From Prorocentrum cordatum (lineage: Eukaryota > Sar > Dinophyceae > Prorocentrales > Prorocentraceae), in contig CAUYUJ010015723.1 of the NCBI GenBank assembly GCA_963575745.1, forward strand, positions 161,501 through 225,500: DNA of 64,000 nucleotides, read 5' to 3'. This document shows positions 20,896-31,560 of this stretch, piece after piece. Positions within the stretch are counted from its first letter, which is position 1. The number at the start of each line of letters is the position of its first letter. The notes beneath the pieces are model-generated. The model worked only from the letters and a program-made list of their open reading frames with translations, did not search any database and was not told where the DNA came from. The position numbers and the translations under genes are program-made.

Positions 20896-22014
20896 AGACG
20901 AAGGACAAGCTCGCGGACAAAAACCTGGCTCGGGATCGCAATCCGTGTTTCTTTTGGCGGATTATCTTTGCGGCGCTGTGAAACAGCCGCTTCGCTCGAG
21001 ACACTCCAAAAACATGATGTCCCAGGGGACTCTGAACCAGCGTCGTCTGGGAATTGCTGCTGGATGGGCCTCAAGACGGCCCGAGCCCCACAACGCGCCC
21101 CAGGGAGAAGCCCTCATCAAATCTCAAGAGCGCCCCCATCAACTCTCAAGAGGGCCCGAACGATTTCAACACAGCTTGCAAGGCAGCCCAATCACACACC
21201 CAGCGCGTGCATCCCACAGGAGCGGGCAAGCATGCCAACCGACGCCCTCCAGATGGCCCATGGAATACTTCCTTAAGATGGCCGCTCGATACGCAAGCAC
21301 ATAACACACAGCACCCACGACACACAAGGCACATCACACAACACGCATCACACAACAAACAGGTGTTTTTAACTTCGACGATGTGCGTCACGATCGCGGC
21401 GAATGTGGTGGGCGACGTTGAAATAATTGCATCCGCACAGGTGGAACACAGCGCACCCATGCACACCTCACCCACAACAAGCAATACGCAACGTACAGCG
21501 CAACGCGCAGTACGGTCAACAAACGACACAACACACAAGCAACGCTTAGCCCATACACACACGACGGACGTGGAGAACCAACATGTACACGCGCCGTACG
21601 CCTCCCCCCCGCCACCCCAGAACACACCCGGCACGCGCACCGTATGGCCCAGTATACACTCGGCACGCACACCGTACACCTCACCCTTCTGCCGACCAGG
21701 TGCACACTCGGCACGATTACCGTCCTCCCCCCGCCCGCCCAGCACACGCACTCCCCACACTCTACAAACACACACACACGCACACATGCAGACGCACACG
21801 CACACCCATGTTTCTGCGTCGCGGCCGCTTGCGCATGAACACGGTTGACCCACACAAACACACAGACACACACGCACACACGAGCGCGCGCGCACATTGC
21901 CGCACACACGCACATACATACACGCAAACACGCCACGCGCATCACCTAACCAAATTACCCGCAAGCAACCATCTACCACAGGCTGATAATGGCAACCACT
22001 TAGACTTGTTCGAC
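20896..22014. other. AC-rich region, no gene recognised
   Basis: 20896-21300 is mixed sequence with one TTCGCTCGAGACA block. 21300-21960 is rich in ACACAC, CACACGCAC and CACGCGC on the plus strand. The large frames on both strands (Cys/Val-rich minus, Thr/His-rich plus) reflect this composition. Confidence 0.55.
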
Positions 22015-22065
22015 CATGGTGGCGATGATTATGGTGATGGTGAAGGCGATGGTTGTGATGTTGAA

Positions 22066-22099
<34 letters not shown>

Positions 22100-23520
22100 T
22101 TGATGTTGATGATGATGATGCTGATGCTGATGTTGATGCTGATGGGGATGATGGGGATGATGGGGATGATGATGATGATGATAATGATGATGATGATGAT
22201 GATGATGATGATGTGAGTATGTTGATGGTGATGCTGGTGATGATGGTGATGGTGGTGATGATGATGGTGGGGATGGTGATGATGCTAGTCTCGACGATGA
22301 CGATAAAGGAGATGATGTTGACGATAATTGTGGTGGTGATGGTGGTTCATTGTGGTTGTGATGGTGGTGATACCTACGGTGAGAATGAGGGTGATGATGT
22401 TGATGTTGGTAGAAATGTGGATAACGATGACGATGACGACAATGTTGATGATAGTGAAGGTGGCTGTGATGTTGATGATGATGATGATGATGATGGTGAG
22501 GGTTCAGGTGATGGTGATGGTGACGGTGATGATGTTGAAGATGATGATGGATCTGATGGTGATGGTGATGGTGACGTTGACGATGAGGATGTTGATGATG
22601 GTGGTTGTGGCGGTGCAGTGATTGTGAAACACATGATGGTTTTTCTAATGATACTTGTCTCGACGGTGACGACAATGATGATGCCGACGATGATGACGAT
22701 GATGGTGATGATGAGGATGAATATGATGATAGTCAGGATGAGGATGCTGACGAGGATTGAGATGACGACGTTGACAATGATGAACGCGATAATGATAACC
22801 CTACGTATGCTGACGATGATACTGGCGCCGTTGTTGATGGTGATGATATTGATTGTGATGGTGTTGATGATGTTGCCGATGAGTGTGATGGTGATGGTGA
22901 TGGAGATTCTGACGGCGGTCATGGTGATGACGATGATGATAATGGTGATGGCGATGGCGATGTTGCTGATGGTCATGATGTTGATGGTGATGACGATGAC
23001 GCTGACGATGACGATACCGATAGTAATAATGATGAGGATTAGCATGATGATGAGGACGAGGACTGTGCTAATGATGATGACGACGATGGTAATAATGATA
23101 CTGATGATATTGCTGATGATGATGATGTTGGTGTTGATGATGATATGGTCCTGATGATGTTGGCATTTATGATGGTGATGGTGAGGGTGGTGGTGGGGAT
23201 GAGTTTGTTGTTGGCAACGATGATGAGGAGGAGGATGAGACGAGGATGTGGATGATGATGTTGATGTCGATGATGATGATGATGCTGATGGTGGTGATGA
23301 CTGTAATGATGCGAATGATGACGATGACATTGGTAATGATGATCGTGGTAATGATGTAATTGATGGTGATCGTGATGGTCATGGTATGACGATGGTGATG
23401 ATGACGACGTTGACGATGACGACGGCGATGATCTTGACGATGATGATGGTGATGGTGGTGGAAGTGTTGGTGATGGTGCTGATTATGAAGCTGGTGGTGA
23501 AGATGACGATGGTGCCAACT
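22015..23520. repeat. 1.5-kb GAT/GAC/GGT trinucleotide tract
   Basis: Imperfect (GATGATGGT)n with GAC and GTT interruptions. Frames encode poly-Asp, poly-Met or poly-His/Ser and run through solely by composition. Longest of the GAT tracts in the window. Confidence 0.92.
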
Positions 23521-23745
23521 CGATGAAGCATCTTACTTTAATGTCCCGCCCGCGCGACCCGATCAGCCCAGCAGGGTCCGCCCGCCCGCCCCGACCCGCC
23601 CGTCAGGGCTCTTACGTGCCCATTCGACCATGCATCGTACTTTAATGTCCCGCTGGCACGTCCCCGACCTGCTCGTTTGGGTCCGCCCGCCCGCCCCAAG
23701 CCGCCCGTCAGGGTCCGCACGCCCGATGACCCGCCCGACCGCGTC
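23521..23745 (+). repeat. TACTTTAATGTCCCGC / GGGTCCGCCCGCCCG family, locus 1
   Basis: Two tandem units of about 110 bases start CATCTTACTTTAATGTCCCG and CATCGTACTTTAATGTCCCG, followed by GACCCG / GGGTCCGCCCGCCCG blocks and CGCCCGTCAGGG. The same family occurs at 49.9-50.08 and 56.02-56.40 kb. Confidence 0.75.
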
Positions 23746-24185
23746 GTCATCGTTGTCTTCGTCGTCGGTGTCGCCGTCATCGGCGGCCGTCGTCGTCGTC
23801 GTCGTGGTCGGCCCTGTCGTCCTCATCATCGTCGTCGGTCGTCCCCGTCGTCGTCGTCGTCGTGTCTTGCGTCGTCCGTTGTCGTCGTCGTCGTCGGTTC
23901 TCCCTGTGGTCGTGCCTCGCCGTCGCCGTAGTCCACCCGTCGTCGTCGTCGTTTTCGTCATCCGTGGTCCGTGTCGTCGTCGTTGTCGTTGTCTGTCGTC
24001 CGCCCTCCGTCGTCGTCGTCCGTGGTCCGTCGTCGTGAGTCGTCGTCGTCGTCGTCTGTCGTCGTCGTCCGTCGTCGTCGTCCGTCGGCGTCGTCCGCTG
24101 TCGTCGTCGTCGTCCGTCGTCGTCGTCGTTCGTCGTCGGTCGTCGTTTGCCGGTGCCCGTCGTTGTCTTTTGCTTGCGGCGAGCC
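23746..24185. repeat. (GTC)n tract
   Basis: Imperfect CGTCGTCGTCCGTCGT repeats. Minus-strand frames are Asp/Arg/Thr-rich artefacts. Confidence 0.9.
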
Positions 24186-24329
24186 GAGGGGCGTTCGAAC
24201 CAACCCCCCTTTGGTCCGAGGATCTTCCTCCTCCTCCTCGCCTTCCTCCTCCCCCTCCTCCTCTTCCTCCTCCTCCTCCTCCTGCTCCTCCTCCTCCGCC
24301 TGCTCGTCGTCCTCCTCCTCCTCCTCCTC

Positions 24330-24360
<31 letters not shown>

Positions 24361-24954
24361 TCCATCCTCCTCCTATCCTCCTCCTCCCCTCCATCCTCCT
24401 CCCCTCCTCCTCCTCATCTTCCTCATCCTCGTTCTCTTCCTTCTCCTCCGCCTCCTCCTCCTCGCCTTTCTCCTCCTCCTCCTCCTCCCCCCTCCCCTCC
24501 TCCTCCTCCTACTCCTCCTCCTCCTCCTCCTCCTCCTCCTCCTCCTCCTCCTCCTCCTCCTCATATTCCTCCTCCTCCTTCCCCTGCCCCTTCTCGACGA
24601 GCCGAGGTTCTGCAGCGCGCGCTTCCTATGGAGGAAGGGGGGGAGGACGAGAGGGAGTCCACCTGGTCTTTCTGGTCGCGCCGAGCGTCTGGAGGGGGGG
24701 ATACCTTTGTGGGCCTTGGCAACGACAGAGCCGTTTCTTTGTTACCAGTTCCGTTTTGCCGTTTTCTTGCCTGTTCCGACGCCGCTTTTTTTCCCCAACC
24801 ATCTTGTGGTGTTGGGTCCTCGTTTTGAAGAGACAGCGCCGCGCGTCCCTCCTCCTCCTCCTCCTCCTCCCTCGCCTCCTCCCGCTGCTCCCCCTCCCTC
24901 TCCCCATCATCAGCATCACCGTCACCATCATCATCGTCATCAGCATCATCATCA
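24186..24954. repeat. (CTC)n tract and pyrimidine-rich DNA
   Basis: (CTC)n dominates 24225-24590. 24600-24830 is mixed sequence (CCTTTGTGGGCCTTGGCAAC and others) with no gene recognised; 24845-24900 is again CTC-rich and 24905-24950 is CATCAT-rich. Confidence 0.85.
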
Positions 24955-26070
24955 GTTCGGCACACCCCTCACACTGTTCGTGGCCCCATAGGGAGCTCCA
25001 CCGAACGCCCCAGTGGTTGCGTCCTCATGCGCCACCGCCACCCATTACGGGACACCCCTCACACGGTTCATGGCCCCATAGGGAGCTCCACCGAAGGCCC
25101 CAGGTCTTGCGTCGGCATGCGTCACCGCCACCCTTTACGGGACACCCCTCACACGGTTCGTGGCCCCATAGGGAGCCCCACCGAAGGCCACAGCGGTTGC
25201 GTCCTCATGCGTCAACGCCACCCATTATGGCACACCCCTCACACGGTTCGTGGCCCCATAGGGAGCTCCACCGAAGGCCCCAATGGCTGCGTCCTCATGC
25301 GTCACCGCCAGCCAATTCGGCACACCCCTCACACGGTTCGTGGCTCCATAGGGAGCTCCACCGAAGGCCCCAGTGGCTGCGTCCTCATGCGCCACCGCCA
25401 CCCATTACGGGACACCCCTCACACTGTTCGTGACCCCATAGGGAGCCCCACCGAAGGCCCCAGTGGTTGCGTCCTCATGCGTCACCGCCACCCATTACGG
25501 CACAGTGGCCCCATAGGGAGCTCCACCGAAGGCCCCAATGGCTGCGTCCTCATGCGTCACCGCCACCGACTTCGGCACACCCTTCACACAGTTCGTGGCC
25601 CCATAGAGGGAGCTCCACCGAACGCCCCAGTGGCTGCGCCCTCATGCGTCACCGCCACCCAATTCGGCACACCCCTCACACGGTTCGTGGCCCTTGAGGA
25701 AGTTTCACCGAATGCCCCAGTGGCTGCGTCCGCATGCGTCACCGCCACCCATTACGGTACACCCTTCACACGGTTCGTGGCCCCATAGGGTTCACCGAAG
25801 GCCCCGGTGGCTGCGTCCGCATGCGTCACCGCCAGCCATTACGGCACACCCCTCACACGGCTCGTGGCCCCATAGGGAGGGGAACCGAAGGCCCCAGTGG
25901 CTGCGTCCTCATGCGTCACCGCCACCCATTACGGCACACCCCTCACACGGTTCGTGGCCCCAGAGGAAGTTTCACCGAAGGCCCCCGTGGCTGCGTCCGC
26001 ATGCGTCACCGCCACCCAATTCGGCACACCCCTCACACGTTTCGTGGTCCCATAGGGAGCTCCACCGAAG
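24955..26070 (+). repeat. 90-bp tandem satellite, about 12 units
   Basis: CGGCACACCCCTCACACGGTT recurs every 90 bases from about 24957 to 26021. Each unit continues with CGTGGCCCCATAGGGAGCTC, CACCGAAGGCCCCAGTGG and TGCGTCCTCATGCGTCACCG. A unit near 25498 is about 15 bases short. As 90 is a multiple of three and the unit has no stop in two frames, long Pro/His/Arg-rich frames run through (for example 25027-25788, 30-residue period). I see no start context or flanking exon that would make it a gene. Confidence 0.92.
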
Positions 26071-26298
26071 GCGGTACCCACAATGCGGCACTCGCAGCTC
26101 CATATGGTTGGGTCCTTCGTCAGGCTAATTTTGTTGTTCTGTCGCCGTTTTTTCAGCGGTTCTGGTTCCAATCTTGGAGGCATTGTTTTGCAGTTTCCGG
26201 TCGCCGTTTTTTGCCGTTTCCATTTTCAAGAGACATGTTTTCAGAAAATGTAAAAAGAAGCCCTGCCGTTTCCGGGGCCCACTGGGGGGGAGACCCTA
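26071..26298. other. Spacer between satellite and MITE-like element
   Basis: Contains two related blocks, TTCTGTCGCCGTTTTTTCAG (26137) and TTCCGGTCGCCGTTTTTTG (26197). No gene recognised. Confidence 0.45.
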
Positions 26299-26457
26299 AG
26301 ACAAAGCCAGGACGACGATAAAATCGGGTGAGGGTAACTAAATCGTGAATCTCTGAGATGCAACGGTTCTGGAGGATGTGCCGGGCGCCGCGGCCTTCTC
26401 AAAGCGTTTTGGAACGTTCTAGGAGCGTTGTTGAACGCTCTGCTACCGATTTATCCG
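26299..26457 (-). mobile_element. MITE-like dispersed element, copy 2 of 3 (reverse)
   Basis: Reverse complement of the elements at 6379-6555 and 60691-60870. On the minus strand it has GGATAAATCGG, AGAGCGTTC, GAACGTTCCAAAACGCT, TGAGAAGGCCGCGGCGCC, CATCCTCCAGAACCG and TTTTATCGTCGTCCTGGCTT. The outer GGCCAGGACGAGG part beyond 26457 is missing, so this copy is truncated at one end. Confidence 0.72.
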
Positions 26458-26579
26458 TAAGGGCTTCGCCCCATGCCGCCGGCCCCCTGTCTCGGATAAT
26501 GGGAGATGCAAGCGCTAAATCATGAGGTCTAGGCGCCGCCGTGAAGCAGTGTCGGGACTTGTTTGTTTTTCAACCATGA

Positions 26580-27180
26580 CCCTACGGATCTGCGTCACGG
26601 GTGCCACCGAATTTCAGAAATGTAGCAAATCCCCTGGGTTTTTGGACCCTGACCCTACCGATCTGCGTGAGGGGTGCCGCCGAATTTCAGAAATGTAGCA
26701 AATCCCATGTGTTTTTGGACCCTGACCCTGCCGATCTGCGTGAGGGGTGACACCGGATTTCAGAAACGTGGCACATCCCTTATGTTTTTGGACCCTGACC
26801 CTGCCGATCTGCGTGAGGGGTGCCTCCGAACTTCAGAAATGTCGCAAATCTGCTGTGTTTTAGCACCCTGACCCCGCCGATCTGCGTGAGGGGTAATATC
26901 GAATTTCAGAAATGTTGTTTTTGCACCCTGACCCCGCCGATCTGCGTGAGGGGTGACACCGAATGTCAGACATGTAGCAAATCCCATGTGTTTTTGGACC
27001 CTGACCCTGCCGATCTGCGTGAGGGGTGACACCGAATATGAGAAATGTGGCAAATCCCTTATGTTTTTGGACCCTGACCCCGCCGATCTGCGTGAGGAGT
27101 GCCACCGAATTTCAGACATGTGGCAAATCCCTTGTGTTTTTGGACCCTGACCCCGCCGATCTGCGTGAGGCGTGTTAATT
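26580..27180 (+). repeat. 73-bp tandem satellite, about eight units
   Basis: CCGATCTGCGTGAGGGGTG recurs with a 73-base period (for example 26731, 26804), with AATTTCAGAAATGTAGCAAA, TCCCATGTGTTTTTGGACC and CTGACCC in each unit. One unit near 26905 is about 14 bases short. Sequence-unrelated to the 73-bp array at 4445-4795. Confidence 0.92.
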
Positions 27181-27266
27181 TTCACCCACCCCAGCAATTC
27201 AGACAACACGCTCAGGGCGTGGAAAAAATTGCCGTTTTGGGTCTCCCCCCTCGCGCGGCCCATCAA

Positions 27267-27338
27267 CAAGGAACAGTAAGCAACAAGAAGCAGAACTGTA
27301 ACAAGGAACAGTAAGCAGCAAGAAGCAGAACTGTAACA
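27267..27338 (+). repeat. 34-36 bp direct duplication
   Basis: AACAAGGAACAGTAAGCAAC followed by AAGAAGCAGAACTGT occurs twice in tandem. Confidence 0.8.
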
Positions 27339-27840
27339 GTGGAAACTAGAAGCTGCAACTGGTACAGGAAACTGCGAACCTTCGTCCTACAGCCTGGTGG
27401 TTCCACAAGGGGGCCGGCGGATCCTCGTCCTAGCCCCGTCTGAGACCCCCCGGTTAGTTTGACGTGGCTCGAGATTTTTCCCAAGCAAGTCTCCGCGAAA
27501 CGCGTTCTCTAAGAGATTCAGATTGTCTTGCGTGGCACAGAAATCGCGGCGGGAGGTTTTGGGTGAATTTTTGGCTCCTGCGGGCCGTCACTGGGCCCCG
27601 GAACCGTCAAAGAACGGTCCGGGACGAGAAGCGGGTTCCAGGGAGAGGGCCGAGTCCTCAAGTGGTCCATGCGATGACAAGAATCGTAGCGTCGGAGTTC
27701 TGGAGGCTTCACGTGCTGATCCTTGGGAGAGGGAGAGCACGACGCCTGGGCGGCGTGGTGGTGGTGGTGGTTGTCGAGCGAGTCACAGGAAAAGAGATTC
27801 CTCTCGCTTCGCGGGGTGCACGTCCAGAGCACGTACAGTC
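27339..27840. other. No gene recognised
   Basis: Mixed sequence with a few 100-150 codon frames on both strands and a short GTGGTGGTGG run at 27757-27770. No motif seen. Confidence 0.4.
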
Positions 27841-28870
27841 ACGTCGTCGCGGAGCCTCTTGGGGGCCTCCTTGAGGCCTCCTGGGAGCTTCCTTGGGCCT
27901 CTTGGGGACTTTTGGGGGGCCTCTCCCCCCTCACTCCTTTTCATACTCCCTCCCCATATTTCTTTCCAGCGCCGGCTCTAATCATGGGCGCCGCTGTGAC
28001 CAACTTCCACCTGGCTGGCGCTGCGCCGCAGTTCGCGCAGGGTGGAAAAATGACATTACACTCCAGTCGCTGTGTGGCCTTTGGGGGGCTTCTTTGGAGC
28101 CTTTGGGAGGCTTCTTGAGGACATCTTGGAGGCCTCTTCGGGTTTTTGGGGGGCCCCTTGGGGGCCTCTTGGGGGCCTCTTGGGGCCTCTTGGGGGCGCC
28201 TTTGGCCGTATTGGGGCGCTTTTGCGCCGTTTCGCCCCTTCGGAGGCCGTCTTGGTGGCCTCTCGCGGCCGCCTTGGGGCCGTCTTGGGGTCTTCTTGGG
28301 CCGTCATAGGGGCCTCTTGGACCGTCTTGGGGGCCTCTTTGGGCCGTTGTGGGGTTCTGTTGGGCAGTATTGGGGCCCTCTTGGGGGCTTTTTGGGTTGT
28401 TCAGGAGCGAGTTGGGAAGCTGCCTGGGCCGCAAAGGCGAGAACGCTAAAATCTTGCCAAACCAAAAGGAAATCAATGATTTTGGCTTCTGGAGGCGCAG
28501 TTGTGGGCGCTCTTGGGGCCCTTTTGGGCCGTCAGTGGGGTTTTTGGGGCCCTCTTGGGGCCGTCTTGGACCGTCTCGGGGCTGTCTTGGTCCGCGCAGA
28601 GCCCATATGGAGCCGTCTTGGCACCCTCTTGGCCCTTCAAGAAGCCCAAGAAGTCGAAATCATGGATTTTCTATAGGTTTTGGTAGGTGTTTGAGCCCCG
28701 GGAGGAAGAGGGGGGGGGGCACTTTGGTCCGCTCCTGTGGCGCAGCTCCCAGAGGGGGGGTTAGGGGGAGAGACATAATTAATAATGTAACACAATGCGA
28801 TCTGTGGCAATTATGCAATCATTGGATACATTGGGTACGTTGCATTATCGCCTTCGCAGAAAACTCTGCA
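27841..28870 (+). repeat. Composite GGCCTCTTGGGGGCC repeat, unit 1
   Basis: Order: GGCCTCTTGGG array (28080-28420), GGCGAGAACGCTAAA...GAAATCAATGATTTTGGCTT module (28433-28485), second array (28500-28640), then a tail with GGGGGTTAGGGGGAGAGACA, TAATAATGTAACACAAT, TTGGATACATTGGGTACGTT and GCATTATCGCCTTCGCAGAA. Unit 2 repeats this order. Confidence 0.8.
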
Positions 28871-29690
28871 GGGTGTTTCAGAGCACGTTCAGTCCAGTCG
28901 TTGTGGGGCCTCCTGGGAGTCTCTTGGGAGCTTCTTGGAAGCTTCTTAGGGTTTTGTTTGAGCCTCTGGGGGGCCTCTTTGGAGCCTCTTGGGGCTTTTT
29001 GGGGGCGTCTTGGGCCGTCTTTGGGCGCTCTTACGCCGTTTGGCCACTTCGGAGGCCACTTTGGAAGCCTCTCGCGGCCGCCTTGGGGCTCTCTTGGGGT
29101 CCTCTGGGGCCGTATCGGGTCTTTTCGGGCCGTCGTGAGGGCTTTTTCGGCCGTCTCGGGGCCCTCTTGGGCCGTGTTGGGGCCCCCTTGGAGGCCTCTT
29201 GGGCCGTTTGGGGGCCTTTTTGGAGGCTGCTTGGGCCGTCATGGCCCTCTGAGAGCCGAAAAAGGCGAAAACGTTGACATTGTCCCAGAACTATAGGAGA
29301 ATCAAAGATTTGGATTTCCGGAGGCGCTCTCGGGAGTCTTCTTGGGGGCCTCTTGGACTTTCTTGGGGGCCTCATGGGCCCTCTTGGGGCCATCTTGGGC
29401 CGTCTTGAGGCCGTCTTGGGCTGTCTTGGGGCCATCTTGGGCCGTCTTGAAACTTTCTTGGGGTCCCAAGAGGCCCAAGAGGCCGAATTTGTTGATTTCT
29501 CATAGGTTTTTGATGTTTTTGAAGCCCAGAAGGGGTCCGCCACCTTTGGGTCGACGGAAGTGGCGTGGCCCCTGGGGGGGGTTAGGGGGGGAGACATAAT
29601 AATGTAACACAATACAACACGTTGCAAGTATGCAGTCATTGGACACATTGGATACGTTGCATTATCGCCTCCGCAGAAAAAAGCTGCCGC
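28871..29690 (+). repeat. Composite GGCCTCTTGGGGGCC repeat, unit 2
   Basis: Same order as unit 1: array, GGCGAAAACGTTGACATTG...GAGAATCAAAGATTTGGATT module (29260-29315), array, then GGGGGTTAGGGGGGGAGACA, TAATAATGTAACACAATAC, TTGGACACATTGGATACGTT and GCATTATCGCCTCCGCAGAA. About 0.8 kb long. Confidence 0.82.
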
Positions 29691-30490
29691 TCAGCACGTC
29701 ACCTCCGGGCGTGGACCCGATAGGCTTACGCCACATCCGGCGACCCCTCCACAAACTACTGCGCGTCCAGGACTGCATTCCACAAGGCTTGTCCGATTCC
29801 TGGAAGGTTCTTGGGGGCGTTTGGGGGCTCTGTTCGGGCTCCCTGTGGGTTTCTTGGGGCGTGTTGGGGGCTTCTTGAGGTAACCTGGGGGCGTCCTGGG
29901 GCCGAAGGCTGGAAATGTGGATTCGGGTTCCCCCCGTGGACCCCCTTTTGGCGCCGTCCGGGGGCCCTCTGGGGCCGTCATCGGGGCTTCTTTGGCGGTC
30001 TTGGGACCCTTGTGGGCCGTCTTGGAGCTGTCCTAGTCCCAGGGGTCTTTTGGGCCGTCTTGCACGGTATGAAAGCGCAAGAGACGAATCTGTTTAAAAC
30101 ATACGTTATCCTAGCGGAATGGGGCAAATTTCGTCGGTGCCTTTTGGGAGGCCTCTTTGAGGCCTCTTGCGGCGTTTTGGAGGCATCTTGGGCCGTCTGG
30201 ATGCCATCTTGGGCGTCTTGGAACGATCATTCGACGATTCGGGGCCCTCTTGGATCGTCTTGGGGCCCACTTGGGGCCCTCTTGGCCCGTTTTGGGGCCC
30301 TCTATGCTCCCATGGCGCGTTCGTCCGGGGCCGGGGGGTGGTCAAATCTTCGGTTTGGGGTCCTTGGGGGGGGTTATGGGGGGGAGCAATCTCACACGCC
30401 TGGAGACCCACAAGGGGTGGGCGGATTGCTACCCTTAGGTTTGGGAAAGATTTGGGCTTCTCAGGAGCGCCCTGAGGGGGCTCCGTGACC
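29691..30490 (+). repeat. Composite GGCCTCTTGGGGGCC repeat, unit 3 (partial)
   Basis: Array blocks at 29805-30065 and 30140-30310 flank an ATGAAAGCGCAAGAGACG module, then a GGGGGGGTTATGGGGGGGAG tail near 30366. The AATGTAACACAAT block of units 1 and 2 is not found. Confidence 0.7.
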
Positions 30491-31215
30491 ACTCGTAGAC
30501 GTTTTGGACAGTCTTAGGGAATCTTGGACACATCTCGAAGGCCATCTTGAGCCATCCTCAACTATCGTGTGCCATGTTGTTGGAGGTCATCTGAAGCCAT
30601 TCAGGGCCATCTTGGACGCTCTAACTACCCGCGAAACCCTCCGTCCAGATTCAGGTATGTAGGGTGGGGAAGGATAAAGCTTTTTTTCCGAAGTATAATG
30701 TGGGTTACGGTAAGAAGAGGAACCGCTCTAACCCATCTCCGTCCACCAGTCTAGTGGCATGTTGAACAACGTCACGTGCAGTACCCATTTGTACGCTGTA
30801 AATTCCGCCATCTTTGCAGGGTTGCATCGAGGTGGCTTGAGGATTATTGAGGCCATGTTCGAGTGTCCTGGAACCGTCTAGCATACGTCTTGAGGCCGCC
30901 CTGGGTCTGTCCTAGGCAGTCTTGGTGCCGTCTGGCCGCTTTGTGCCATTTGGGGACCGCGCAGGGCCTCTTTGAGGCCGTTTGATTGGCTTCTTGCAGG
31001 CGCATAGCGGTGTGAAGCCAAAGCCATGTGCAAAACAAGTGTTTTAACATGCGTGGGGCATATCAGAGGCTTCTTCCTGAAATCACGTGCAAGGCGTTTT
31101 GGGGATCTTTCCGAGCCTCTTGAACACCTCCTAGAATTTCTCGGGAGTTGCGTGGGCCCTCTTGGGGCGTATAGGAGGGTCATTGGGCCGTCTTGGAAGT
31201 ATGTTGGGCCCCCTT
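30491..31215 (+). repeat. Diverged GGCCGTCTTGG-type DNA upstream of the HAD gene
   Basis: Degenerate units such as GGCCATCTTGAGCCATC and GGGCCGTCTTGG in the same orientation, interrupted by unique sequence at 30640-30830 and 31010-31090. No gene recognised. Confidence 0.6.
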
Positions 31216-31319
31216 ACCCTTAGGCTATCTTATTTATCTTGGGAGTGTATTTGCCAACCCTAGGGCAGTTGAGGACGGTCGGAAGAAGGCGTGGGGACAC
31301 TGCCAGCGGGTGGGCGCGG

Positions 31320-31447
31320 TCAAGAGGAATGGGTCCTCAGAAATCTCAGGCATCCCGAGCACGTTCCACCACGTGCCAGGGGACATTGTGATGGACATGC
31401 AGTGTTTTGGAAACCGTCGTCCTGTCATTTACAAGCTCAAGGTCGTT
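31320..31447 (+). other. Possible upstream exon of the HAD gene
   Basis: A frame of ordinary protein composition includes VPGDIVMDMQCFGNRRPVIY before a stop at 31448-31450. A GT lies near its end (AAGGTCGTTTGAG) and a pyrimidine-rich TTCCCACCTTCTCAG follows at about 31475-31489. It could be an earlier exon spliced to the frame below, but the product is unidentified. Confidence 0.25.
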
Positions 31448-31560
31448 TGAGCTCAGGTGTTGGTTCTATCAGGGCCTGTTCCCACCTTCTCAGGAGCAGG
31501 GCGTGGACAGTTTTGCTGCCGCGCCTTCGCGACTGCCACCGCGAACATGGCCAGGTTGCG

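Noticed and set aside
21146-22675. 509-codon minus-strand frame and the 523-codon plus-strand frame beside it
   Set aside because: They consist of poly-His/Ser or poly-Asp/Met from the GAT tract and Cys/Val from the AC-rich DNA; no domain.
22015-23520. Hammerhead-ribozyme-like CTGATGA motifs
   Set aside because: They arise throughout the GAT tract and no matching GAAA core with stems was found nearby.
24955-26070. Possible CRISPR array
   Set aside because: Units are contiguous 90-bp repeats without unique spacers, and the genome is eukaryotic. The same holds for the 73- and 77-bp arrays.
31291-31560. Extending the HAD gene upstream to the frame limit at 31291
   Set aside because: The frame has no ATG there (begins GTG) and the translated stretch is not similar in character to the rest; the first ATG at 31561 or an upstream exon is more likely.
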